A DNA stretch of 23,795 nucleotides from a virus: positions 1 to 23,795 of the IMG/VR virus record IMGVR_UViG_3300020473_000125. The stretch is one strand, 5' to 3'. Under the pieces are notes generated by a model. The model did not search any database, was not told the DNA's origin, and was given only the letters and a program-made list of their open reading frames with translations. Both the position numbers and the translations under genes were made by a program. Positions 7,094 through 12,328 of the stretch are shown one piece after another (position 1 is the first letter of the stretch; every line of letters starts with the position of its first letter).

Positions 7094-8160
7094 AGTATTC
7101 CTCCTTTTTAATTATTAGCAATTCCTGCAACTTCCAGCCAGGCAATATGCATACCATATGTAAACAAACAAGGACAGTCTCCGAACTGTACTGTTTTGAT
7201 TTGTGTAAATAACGGCGTATTTACAGGAGTTTTTATGCTATTGCTAAATCTTTGAGACGAACCATAGTTATTTCGTGGCCAGTATGAGTGATCTTCATGT
7301 CGTCTCCGTACACATTGATAGAGTTACTGTTAGCTGCTGGCACAGAGCTCATCTTTGTCTATCTAGTACATTAGACCTTACCACCTGACATTATTCCGCC
7401 TTTACGATACGGTGCCTTGTGTTGGTCATAAGTTTAATCTTTGGGGAGCGACCTTTTTATGTTACTCAAGCTTGTAACGCCCACTCCCTCGGCTTCATTT
7501 ATGAGAGCCTCACATATTCCTCTCAGGACATTTAATATGGATTGAACATTTCCATAACCTTTACAGGCTTATCTACAGGACCAGTTATTGGCTCTCAATT
7601 TATAGAAAAGCTTTTTTTTCGTTTAATGGTAGTGCTTAATGTCTGTCCGCTACTAGTAACAGATTTGTATAATACCCTTATAAAACTAGTATCACTTGGG
7701 ATTTACATAAGCGTTTCGTTCATCAAGTTCCTGGAATAAACTTAGTGTAACTTCTCAGGACTGCCACTAAACTAGTTACATACTTTTCTAATTTAATTGG
7801 GAAGTATCTTTTCGACGAGATATTCCTCACAATCAATCAATTAATGTATTTTTATTTTAAATTAGTTAATTAATTGTTTAGCATTACTTCCCAAACTTGT
7901 ATATAATTCTAGAACCTAGGCTGTCTGAAGGAGAATCCCAGGTTATGCCACGCTAATGGCTTATAGACAATTTACCTAGCTCGTAGATATTCATCTCCTG
8001 GTTTAAGTTTCTGTGGCTGCTCGTGAAGAACTCTGAATCGAATCCATGGCTTACTATTCAGTTGAAGTTTCGTGAGTGCATTTTCCTCGCTTAAACCTGT
8101 CTTCATACTTAACATTATAAAACCAGCTTGTCAAATACTGGGCTAACATATAACATCTTG
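7094..8160 (-). ncRNA. Candidate large structured noncoding RNA (about 1.05 kb, no convincing gene)
   Basis: No reading frame here has both a start and a ribosome site, although every real gene nearby has one. The stretch is visibly richer in G+C than its neighbours. Helices seen: TTGGGAAGTA 7797-7806 with 7885-7894 (10 bp), enclosing CAATTAAT 7838-7845 with 7869-7876; nested 7916-7920/7975-7979, 7922-7926/7965-7969 and 7947-7950/7957-7960; TGTAAATA 7204-7211 with 7218-7225; GAGACGA 7254-7260 with 7300-7306. Short helices of 5-7 bp arise by chance at this length, so only the 10+8 bp pair and the nested set weigh much. The leftward strand is inferred from neighbours. I cannot match it to a named family. 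Confidence 0.35.
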
Positions 8161-8175
8161 TATTATTACACAAAA

Positions 8176-8232
8176 AAAAGAGAAGACTTTCGTCCACGGG
8201 ACTTGCCCATGAGGCTTTTAGCCTTCTCTTTT
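8176..8232 (-). ncRNA. Cloverleaf-shaped terminator RNA (R2), perfect four-way junction
   Basis: Read leftward, the outer stem AAAAGAGAA/UUCUCUUUU (8224-8232 with 8176-8184) holds three arms packed end to end: GGC UAAAA GCC (8213-8223), CAUGGG CAAGU CCCGUG (8195-8211, one G-U) and GAC GAAA GUC (8185-8194, a GNRA loop). Only base 8212 is unpaired at the junction. A T8 run follows. It is not a tRNA: there is no anticodon-size loop or T-loop. The outer stem belongs to the AGAGAACA family. Confidence 0.7.
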
Positions 8233-8248
8233 CTTACTCACATCTACG

Positions 8249-8314
8249 CTACAGCCGCTCGATTATGTTAGTGTAGCTCATTACGGTACCATTGGCGACA
8301 TCAATGATGTGAAT
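8249..8314 (-). CDS. Possible 21-codon ORF with AUU start
   Basis: After the 79-aa gene, AGGAG lies 9 nt before an in-frame ATT at 8314-8312, which opens IHIIDVANGTVMSYTNIIERL and a TAG. The sequence resembles part of the 87-aa protein at 9724-9987 (IQVINTYTGEVMHTANNIS followed by TIEL), sharing G-x-V-M and N-I with a final IE-x-L. No ATG, GTG or TTG is available before residue 12. It could be a gene with a rare start, a remnant, or chance. Confidence 0.25.
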   Translation of the reverse strand: MHIIDVANGTVMSYTNIIERL

Positions 8315-8326
8315 TTTTGCCTTCTC

Positions 8327-8566
8327 CTAAGATCCTTTTAGATGCTCTATTAAAGCATCATGTTCTGCTTTAGCTTGATTTCTTAAAGCTATTCTTTTCT
8401 GTCTTTCTTCATTCTTTCTTTTTAATCTATCCTTTACTATATAAGCGTCTCTTAAATATTGCATTACAGTTAGCTTATCTACATTACGATAGTTTTCTAA
8501 ATCATAGCCCATTTCATAGCCTACATCTTCAAGCCAATCAATCAGAAAGTCTTTTTGTTTTCCCAT
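8327..8566 (-). CDS. Hypothetical charged helical protein, 79 aa
   Basis: I place the start at 8566 (MGKQKDFLIDW), where GGAGATAGT precedes ATG. The longer frame up to 8599 runs into the coding part of the upstream gene and lacks a ribosome site. The product has an N-terminal globular half and a basic, Lys/Arg/Ala-rich helix from about residue 45 on. Unrecognised. It starts one base after the stop of the 53-aa gene, so the two are coupled. Confidence 0.75.
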   Translation of the reverse strand: MGKQKDFLIDWLEDVGYEMGYDLENYRNVDKLTVMQYLRDAYIVKDRLKRKNEERQKRIALRNQAKAEHDALIEHLKGS

Positions 8567-8567
8567 A

Positions 8568-8729
8568 CTATCTCCTTTTATTTCTGCCATAAGCATCAAA
8601 TAAGTTAGCTTGACTACCTTCCCAAAATTCGTAGCCTTGTTTTTTCATTTCTTCTACCGTTTCTTCAGTTAGCAGCATTGTTACCCAGTTTGAAAACTTA
8701 TTACCTCTGTATTTGTAGCGTTTCTTCAC
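8568..8729 (-). CDS. Hypothetical basic protein, 53 aa (GTG start)
   Basis: GTG at 8729-8727 follows the TAA of the 78-aa gene directly (TAAGTG), and the frame stays open to TAG at 8570-8568, one base before the next ATG. It therefore fills the gap between two genes exactly. The protein begins MKKRYKYRGNKFSNWVTMLL, continues with a Glu/Lys helix and ends basic (GRNKRR). Without its own ribosome site it probably relies on reinitiation. Family unknown. Confidence 0.65.
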   Translation of the reverse strand: MKKRYKYRGNKFSNWVTMLLTEETVEEMKKQGYEFWEGSQANLFDAYGRNKRR

Positions 8730-8966
8730 TTAAAATACTGGTAATGTTTCTGATTCACCTACAGCTAATGCTCCACCGTCATTTCCTTCGTCATCTGCCA
8801 TAGGAAATATCCAAGTTCCGTCATCTAGCTTTAAACAGACTGGTCTTGAATGCCAGCCTATACCTTCTGACTCACCTTCAGTCATCCATTCTATTGCTAC
8901 TATTTTCTTATTTAATAGAAGTTTATCTGCTTTCTTACGCCAGTATTGATGTGCATCTTTACTCAT
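8730..8966 (-). CDS. Conserved-looking phage protein, 78 aa
   Basis: The pattern KIVAIEWMTEGE, GWHSRPVCLKLDDGTW, and then IFPMADDEGNDGGAL reads as a compact beta-rich domain with a strongly structured DDGT...DDEGNDGG core, typical of small conserved phage proteins of unknown role. GGAAAGATA precedes the ATG. It overlaps the end of the 114-aa gene by 8 nt. Confidence 0.75.
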   Translation of the reverse strand: MSKDAHQYWRKKADKLLLNKKIVAIEWMTEGESEGIGWHSRPVCLKLDDGTWIFPMADDEGNDGGALAVGESETLPVF

Positions 8967-9303
8967 TATCTTTCCTCCCTATTAGTGTATTTACTATAAC
9001 TACAATAGCGTCTGAAAAATCTTTAATAGTGCTTTTATATTCGTCTAGTAAGTCTTCAACAGTTCCTTTTAAAAGCACTTTTCTTTCGTTATTTCTTACG
9101 CACATTAATGATATCCATTGCTCGTCATTAGCTGTTCCAGCTATTTCGTCATCATACTCTTCAGGACCTTCTGATTTAATAAGATCGCTTATTTTTACTT
9201 TGTATTGATCTTTATATTTAAAACAACTTAATATTTCATCAATATTTATATAAGTTCCACTTTTATCTTCAACAAGTTTCATTAATCTGTGCTTATAAAT
9301 CAT
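8959..9303 (-). CDS. Hypothetical acidic protein, 114 aa
   Basis: ATG at 9303 lies inside the end of the upstream gene, with GAGGAAAGATA before it. It is acidic, with a central segment (YDDEIAGTANDEQWISLMCV) and a hydrophobic helix near the C-terminus (about 95-108, DAIVVIVNTLIG) that is more likely buried than membrane-spanning. No family recognised. Confidence 0.7.
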   Translation of the reverse strand: MIYKHRLMKLVEDKSGTYINIDEILSCFKYKDQYKVKISDLIKSEGPEEYDDEIAGTANDEQWISLMCVRNNERKVLLKGTVEDLLDEYKSTIKDFSDAIVVIVNTLIGRKDNE

Positions 9304-9499
9304 TATCTTTCCTCCTCATTAGTTTCCAATTACCTTCCACTAGTAGTTTATGTTCTATTTTATGCATAACATCAAGTAATGATAGCTCACCGTCTTCCCA
9401 TAAATCTTCAGCAGGTACTTCTTCCCATTTATCTGCTTCATCTTGAAGCTTATGCAAAAGCATGTCTTTATCAAGTCTTATTTTTTCTTCAGGACTCAT
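9293..9499 (-). CDS. Hypothetical acidic helical protein, 68 aa
   Basis: Start set at 9499 (MSPEEKIRLDKDM), where GGAGGAAAATA precedes ATG. An ATG 15 nt upstream would overlap that ribosome site. The product is highly charged (Glu/Asp/Lys) with Leu and Trp spaced as in amphipathic helices (KWEEVPAEDLW). Unrecognised. It overlaps both neighbours slightly, as is usual in this block. Confidence 0.7.
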   Translation of the reverse strand: MSPEEKIRLDKDMLLHKLQDEADKWEEVPAEDLWEDGELSLLDVMHKIEHKLLVEGNWKLMRRKDNDL

Positions 9500-9614
9500 T
9501 ATTTTCCTCCTCATAGCAGTTTATACAGATCATTGTAAAGTCATCATAATCATGAACTTCTTCAATATCTGTATCTATAAATTTATCACAACCAAAACAA
9601 TATATTATACTCAT
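9489..9614 (-). CDS. Tiny zinc-ribbon-like protein, 41 aa
   Basis: ATG at 9614-9612 with TTGGAGGAG upstream. Two CxxC pairs, C6-x2-C9 and C30-x2-C33, are separated by an acidic strip (DTDIEEVHDYDDF), which is the layout of a small zinc ribbon. TGA at 9491-9489 overlaps the next gene. The hairpin at 9641-9726 lies directly upstream. Confidence 0.75.
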   Translation of the reverse strand: MSIIYCFGCDKFIDTDIEEVHDYDDFTMICINCYEEENNES

Positions 9615-9640
9615 AACTCCTCCAATTTATTATGTAAATA

Positions 9641-9726
9641 AAAGAGAGCAGACACTCACTTGGAGTGTTTATACTATGACTGATATTGTATAAGGTAGGT
9701 TAGAATGTCTGCTCATATTTCTCTTA
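9641..9726 (-). terminator. AGAGAACA-family branched stem-loop (R3)
   Basis: GAGCAGACA (9646-9654) pairs with TGTCTGCTC (9706-9714). The outer AAAGA arm continues to TTCTCTT after a small bulge. Inside, TTATAC (9669-9674) pairs with GTATAA (9688-9693), and CACTC (9653-9657) with GAGTG (9663-9667), giving a three-way shape. The last three bases are the TAA of the 87-aa gene, so the stem starts at the stop codon. The T-rich tail reads CTTTTATTT leftward. Confidence 0.65.
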
Positions 9727-9987
9727 CTTAACTGTTTTAACTATTACTTCTACTGTGCCTTTAAGCGTTCTCATTGCATCAAGGATCTTGTTTAATTCTA
9801 TGGTAGATATGTTATTAGCCGTATGCATAACTTCACCTGTATAGGTGTTTATTACTTGTATATCATGCTTTGGACGATTCGTTACCTCTCTTACTACCTT
9901 AGACCCTATGAAACCAACTAAATTTAACGCTTTACCTAAAGCCCAGCCTAATTTACTTACTGCCCTCGCTGTTGTTGCTTTCATCAT
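9724..9987 (-). CDS. Hypothetical protein, 87 aa
   Basis: AAGGAGATAA precedes ATG at 9987. The N-terminal 35 residues form a basic, amphipathic to hydrophobic helix (SKLGWALGKALNLVGFIG). The second half has a beta-hairpin-like motif, IQVINTYTGEVMHTANNIS, followed by a helix. The TGEV motif resembles a short candidate ORF at 8249-8314. Family unknown. Confidence 0.75.
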   Translation of the reverse strand: MMKATTARAVSKLGWALGKALNLVGFIGSKVVREVTNRPKHDIQVINTYTGEVMHTANNISTIELNKILDAMRTLKGTVEVIVKTVK

Positions 9988-10216
9988 TTATCTCCTTCTG
10001 TTGATTTTTGAACTTTTTAAAGTCTTCTTTACTATTTTTATAGTAATCTAAAACTTCCATGATCTTATCTACAGGAATTGGCATTTGTTTAAATGTTACC
10101 GCTTCTGCACTATAATCTATATATGCAATTTCTTCGTTTCTAGTTACGCTATAATTTAAAACTAGTCCATTATCATTAAATGATACCAGTGGTTTATCAT
10201 TACTTTTGTCGTTCAT
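9953..10216 (-). CDS. Hypothetical protein, 87 aa
   Basis: Start set at the ATG at 10216, with AAGGAG 5 nt upstream. A GTG two codons earlier would sit on that ribosome site. The first half is beta-rich (VSFNDNGLVLNYSVTRNEEI). The second half is a Lys/Glu/Asn-rich helix. It overlaps the downstream gene by 35 nt in another frame. Not recognised. Confidence 0.75.
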   Translation of the reverse strand: MNDKSNDKPLVSFNDNGLVLNYSVTRNEEIAYIDYSAEAVTFKQMPIPVDKIMEVLDYYKNSKEDFKKFKNQQKEINDESNNSEGSK

Positions 10217-10241
10217 ATTCACTCCTTTTTAGTGTGTTAAT

Positions 10242-10415
10242 TTACAAATTTACAGCCGTATTTACAATGTAATTTATCTCATTGTCAGAGGCTTTAATTG
10301 CTGTATCTCTTATATACATTACAGCATCCTTTTTCCCTAATCCAGCTTTTTTACAAAACCTATCAAATATATCAATAGGTATCTCAGCTGTATAGTTTAT
10401 TACTATCTTTTTCAT
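10242..10415 (-). CDS. Small protein, possible ribbon-helix-helix fold, 57 aa
   Basis: ATG at 10415-10413 overlaps the TGA of the upstream gene, with GAGGAGG upstream. The order of a short strand (KKIVINYTAEIP) followed by two helices (IDIFDRFCKKAGL and KKDAVMYIRDTAIKAS) fits a ribbon-helix-helix DNA-binding subunit in size and pattern. The identification is tentative. If correct, it may bind sites in this block. Confidence 0.65.
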   Translation of the reverse strand: MKKIVINYTAEIPIDIFDRFCKKAGLGKKDAVMYIRDTAIKASDNEINYIVNTAVNL

Positions 10416-10585
10416 TCTTCATCCTCCTCAATTTCGTATTCATGTGTATTATCTTGCATCCAGTTTGTCCAGCAATCTCCATTTCCACATAACATATTCT
10501 CTGTATCATATTCATATGTGTAATAGTTTGCATAGAATACATCTGTAAGCTTTTCATCACAATAATAACATTTATATTTACTCAT
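10412..10585 (-). CDS. Tiny zinc-ribbon-like protein, 57 aa
   Basis: Start set at 10585 (MSKYKCYYCDEKL), where GAGGAGATCAAG precedes ATG. Longer readings lie inside the upstream gene. C6-x2-C9 and C33-x4-C38 (CGNGDC) form a probable zinc site. The centre is Tyr-rich (YANYYTYEYD) and the end acidic (EYEIEEDEE). The stop overlaps the next start. Confidence 0.75.
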   Translation of the reverse strand: MSKYKCYYCDEKLTDVFYANYYTYEYDTENMLCGNGDCWTNWMQDNTHEYEIEEDEE

Positions 10586-10823
10586 CTTGATCTCCTCGCT
10601 TTGCTTCAGCTTCTTCATATATTTCTTCTGAAATATTCTTTAACCAAGTTATAGGCTCTTTTATATGGCTTATAATAGAACATACTGTTTCTTCAAGCCT
10701 ATCTAATCGCCTTTCTATATCACTTTCAGATTCTTTTTGATGATTAAGCTCTACCTCACATTGATTTAAATCTTCAAATAAATCTTGTATTTTTCTTAAT
10801 AATTCCTTTCTAGTTTCATACAT
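10578..10823 (-). CDS. Coiled-coil protein, 81 aa
   Basis: Start set at 10823 (MYETRKELLRKIQDL) with AAAGGAG upstream. Residues 3-55 are a Glu/Lys/Leu-rich helix with heptad spacing. The end is acidic. The 13-bp inverted repeat at 10844-10876 lies directly before the ribosome site and probably affects this gene. Unrecognised. Confidence 0.75.
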   Translation of the reverse strand: MYETRKELLRKIQDLFEDLNQCEVELNHQKESESDIERRLDRLEETVCSIISHIKEPITWLKNISEEIYEEAEAKRGDQDE

Positions 10824-10843
10824 AATTACACTCCTTTCTTTAG

Positions 10844-10876
10844 TTATGTTATTACAGGATAAATGTAATAACATAA
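10844..10876. promoter_or_regulatory. Perfect 13-bp inverted repeat before the coiled-coil gene
   Basis: TTATGTTATTACA (10844-10856) and TGTAATAACATAA (10864-10876) are exact inverses with a 7-nt spacer. The site lies between the R4 stem-loop and the AAGGAG of the gene at 10823. There is no T-run, so it looks like an operator or a 5' leader hairpin rather than a terminator. Confidence 0.6.
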
Positions 10877-10886
10877 AAAAAAGAGA

Positions 10887-10956
10887 AACTATAGAGTGGC
10901 TTTTTACATCATGGCTCTAAATAATTAGGCATAGCTGAATACACCACTCCATAGTT
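10887..10956 (-). ncRNA. Structured RNA/terminator R4
   Basis: Leftward RNA pairs AACUAUGGAGUGG with CCACUCUAUAGUU (13 bp, one G-U that would be A-C on the other strand). UCUC and a T8 run follow. The 44-nt enclosed part contains CUAA...UUAG and other short helices. It follows R5 with only two bases between, so R5 and R4 form a gene-free RNA unit. Confidence 0.6.
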
Positions 10957-10958
10957 GT

Positions 10959-11053
10959 AAAGAGAGAGACCACGCTTGCTAGTCCGCCACATTTGACTAG
11001 TTTTGTTCGGCAATTTTCTAACGGATGGTGGTTTTAGCCGTAACTCTCTCTTT
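10959..11053 (-). ncRNA. Structured RNA R5
   Basis: A perfect 10-bp closing stem, AAAGAGAGAG (10959-10968) with CTCTCTCTTT (11044-11053). Inside are two arms: CTAGTC (10979-10984) with GACTAG (10995-11000), and CGGC (11008-11011) with GCCG (11037-11040). Both loops carry complementary UGUGG/CCACC runs that could form a loop-loop contact. G+C content is higher than around it, and no frame is usable. Confidence 0.5.
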
Positions 11054-11068
11054 AAATATATACTAAAA

Positions 11069-11096
11069 AAGAAAGAGGACATAAGTCCTCTCTCTT
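11069..11096 (-). terminator. Terminator hairpin R6 of the 94-aa gene
   Basis: GAGGAC (11075-11080) pairs with GTCCTC (11085-11090) around ATAA. Outer pairs continue to the AAGAAA/TCTCTT arms with one G-U in leftward RNA. Leftward it is followed by CTTTCTTTTTT. It begins 8 nt past the stop of the gene at 11104. Confidence 0.8.
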
Positions 11097-11103
11097 AAAG
11101 CGA

Positions 11104-11388
11104 TTACTTAGCTTGAAGCATGGTAATCAGATCGTTTGATAACTCTGATGAATTATCTTGCTTAAACTGCATATAAGCAATAAAGCCTTGATTAGAAGAT
11201 GTAGCTCTGAACTCCCCTTGGCATTTACTTAGCTTATAATGCTTGCTAGCCATAAGTTCTGTCCAACCCTCATCTTTCTGATAAACTGCGAAATTAGCCT
11301 CTGGATTCCAAGGTGTATCAGGTGTAGCCTGAAAATCCCTATTATTAGATGCTATTTCTCCAACTTTCTTAAACCATAGTATTTTCAT
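11104..11388 (-). CDS. Hypothetical protein with KDEGWTE motif, 94 aa
   Basis: Start set at the ATG at 11388 with AAGGAG 8 nt upstream. A GTG nine bases earlier overlaps that site. The product is a compact, Trp- and Phe-containing protein: MKILWFKKVGEIASNNRDF, TPDTPWNPEANFAVY, then QKDEGWTEL at about residues 40-48. The motif and its DNA (20 nt identical) recur in the 65-aa protein at 12687-12884. Family unknown. R6 ends its transcript. Confidence 0.75.
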   Translation of the reverse strand: MKILWFKKVGEIASNNRDFQATPDTPWNPEANFAVYQKDEGWTELMASKHYKLSKCQGEFRATSSNQGFIAYMQFKQDNSSELSNDLITMLQAK

Positions 11389-11449
11389 ATGAAACACTCC
11401 TTATTTAGTTAGTTATTAACAACATACAAACAAGAGAAGATGCTAGGTT

Positions 11450-11557
11450 TTAATCCTTTTCTTCTTGATTGAATATTGAAAAGACAACTTGGGCTATTAA
11501 TAATGCACCAAGATATATCATTAATAAGCCTACTAGAATTGAAAATGCCAGTCCCAT
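11450..11557 (-). CDS. Tiny membrane peptide, 35 aa
   Basis: ATG at 11557-11555 with AAAGGAG 7 nt upstream. Residues 2-28 are strongly hydrophobic (GLAFSILVGLLMIYLGALLI), followed by NQEEKD, so it should span the membrane once with an acidic C-terminus. It lies between the hairpin at 11580-11599 and the 94-aa gene. Role unknown. Confidence 0.75.
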   Translation of the reverse strand: MGLAFSILVGLLMIYLGALLIAQVVFSIFNQEEKD

Positions 11558-11579
11558 TTTTTTCTCCTTTAGTTTTAAA

Positions 11580-11599
11580 GGGAGGCTTTTACACCTCCC
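11580..11599 (-). terminator. GC-rich hairpin R8 after the 54-aa gene
   Basis: GGGAGG (11580-11585) pairs with CCTCCC (11594-11599) around an 8-nt loop. Leftward it is followed by CTTTAAAAC, only a weak U-run, so termination may be partial. Its arms differ from the AGAGAACA family. It sits 8 nt past the stop of the gene at 11607. Confidence 0.6.
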
Positions 11600-11606
11600 A
11601 TTATAT

Positions 11607-11771
11607 TTAACTTATCCAATGATTCATAATATCTTCTTCTACACAATCATCACATATTAATGTATCATCGTTATTACTGCTTAAAATCTCTGATTTACAC
11701 ATATTATAACATTTACTGCATTCTTTCCAACTATTTATATAATTAGTAATTTCATCTCTTAAATCTTTCAT
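11607..11771 (-). CDS. Tiny zinc-finger-like protein, 54 aa
   Basis: ATG at 11771-11769 with AAAGGAG upstream. Cys are at 18, 21, 25, 40 and 43 (CSKCYNMC, then CDDC), a likely zinc site between an N-terminal helix and an acidic C-terminal helix ending NHWIS. It is the fourth of the tiny Cys-rich genes in reading toward the right. Unrecognised family. Confidence 0.75.
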   Translation of the reverse strand: MKDLRDEITNYINSWKECSKCYNMCKSEILSSNNDDTLICDDCVEEDIMNHWIS

Positions 11772-11800
11772 ATTACACTCCTTTTTATTTACTACAAATA

Positions 11801-11961
11801 AAAGAGAAAATAGTATAGGTTTATATGATTTTCACACACGGGCAGTTTTATAACTTACACTTTTTACATAAGTAAATCACTTTACTTAAAACTATGTCTA
11901 GTATGTGCACATCTGCACAAAAAGCTACAGTCCCCCCATTCTCCTATACTACTATCTCTTT
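11801..11961 (-). ncRNA. Structured RNA R9, 161 nt, long closing stem
   Basis: Ends pair over 19 positions: 11801-11819 with 11943-11961, 17 Watson-Crick pairs, one leftward G-U and one mismatch. Inside, AAGTAAA (11870-11876) pairs with TTTACTT (11881-11887) around a loop that reads GUGA (GNRA type) leftward, and TGTGCA (11904-11909) pairs with TGCACA (11914-11919). A six-G run occurs near the 5' end. Leftward a T-rich tail follows (CTCTTTTATTTG). No open frame is credible. It could be a processed small RNA as well as a terminator. Confidence 0.6.
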
Positions 11962-11974
11962 AATTACACAAAAG

Positions 11975-12045
11975 AAAGAGAACATAATATAGATATTGTT
12001 CCTAGTTTCATTAGTCTTCCCTATCTACATTATAATGTTCCCTTT
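11975..12045 (-). terminator. AGAGAACA-family long stem-loop (R10)
   Basis: AAAGAGAACATAAT... (from 11975) pairs with ...ATTATAATGTTCCCTTT (to 12045), about 20 pairs with a small bulge and G-U wobbles in leftward RNA, and a loop of about 26 nt. It follows R11 directly and shares a 27-nt exact left flank and arm with it. With R9 and R11 it fills 320 nt with no gene. Confidence 0.65.
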
Positions 12046-12061
12046 TAATTACACAAAAGAA

Positions 12062-12087
12062 AGAGAACATCGGTTAAAATGCTCTCT
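12062..12087 (-). terminator. Terminator hairpin R11 of the 56-aa gene
   Basis: AGAGAACAT (12062-12070) pairs with ATGCTCTCT (12079-12087), one leftward G-U, loop 8 nt. Leftward it is followed by CTTTCTTTTG. It lies 7 nt past the stop of the gene at 12095. Confidence 0.8.
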
Positions 12088-12094
12088 CTCTATA

Positions 12095-12265
12095 TTATAT
12101 GCAGTCTTGGTATAGCTCATAAGCTTGAAATAACATGAAATCATTATTAGGATTTTCATCTAAGAATATTAGTGCATCTATATGTTTCTGTTTCCAAGCC
12201 TCAAATTCTAAAGTCTTTCTTTCTTTGAGCATTATCCAATGTGCTTTTATTTGTTCTTTATTCAT
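12095..12265 (-). CDS. Hypothetical protein, 56 aa
   Basis: ATG at 12265-12263 with TAGGAGATATT upstream. The product begins MNKEQIKAHWIMLKERKTLE and is almost wholly helical and charged, with acidic and aromatic residues near the end (LFQAYELYQDCI). It is flanked by R12 upstream and R11 downstream, so it is a single-gene unit. Not recognised. Confidence 0.75.
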   Translation of the reverse strand: MNKEQIKAHWIMLKERKTLEFEAWKQKHIDALIFLDENPNNDFMLFQAYELYQDCI

Positions 12266-12291
12266 AATATCTCCTATTTATCATAAAGAAA

Positions 12292-12322
12292 AGAGAACAC
12301 CCTATATAATAGGATGCTCTCT
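12292..12322 (-). terminator. Terminator hairpin R12 of the 53-aa gene
   Basis: AGAGAACACCCTA (12292-12304) faces TAGGATGCTCTCT (12310-12322): 13 pairs in leftward RNA including two G-U, loop 5 nt. Leftward CTTTTCTTT follows. It starts 7 nt past the stop of the gene at 12329. Confidence 0.85.
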
Positions 12323-12328
12323 AATAAG

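Noticed and set aside
7328-7350. GTGCCAGCAGC followed by GTAA, resembling the 530 loop of 16S rRNA
   Set aside because: Eleven identical bases can arise by chance when a 1-kb stretch is compared with a whole rRNA. No other rRNA motif occurs around it.
7542-7739. 65-codon + strand frame in the gene-free region
   Set aside because: TTG start, no ribosome site, against the direction of all neighbours, and low protein-like character.
7900-7985. Group I intron: helix CTAGGT/GCCTAG with a U-G pair that could be a P1
   Set aside because: I could not find a convincing P4-P6 and P7 core or a 3' splice site giving a sensible protein, and no homing endonuclease is present. The helix is kept only as part of the RNA candidate.
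7981-8100. tRNA-like CGATTC/GAATCGAATCC sequence
   Set aside because: No acceptor stem, anticodon arm or T-loop can be built around it. I found no tRNA in the window.
8567-8599. Extended N-terminus of the 79-aa gene
   Set aside because: The added bases lie in the 53-aa gene and lack a ribosome site; GGAGATAGT marks 8566 as the start.
10586-10618. Longer forms of the 57-aa and 81-aa genes (starts at 10618 and 10874)
   Set aside because: Clear ribosome sites stand before the inner ATGs at 10585 and 10823. The longer forms read through neighbouring coding or hairpin sequence.
11431-11467. CAAGA...TCTTG stem at the end of the 35-aa gene as another family member
   Set aside because: Only about five pairs form and the wobble is of the wrong kind for leftward RNA. 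It mostly overlaps coding sequence.
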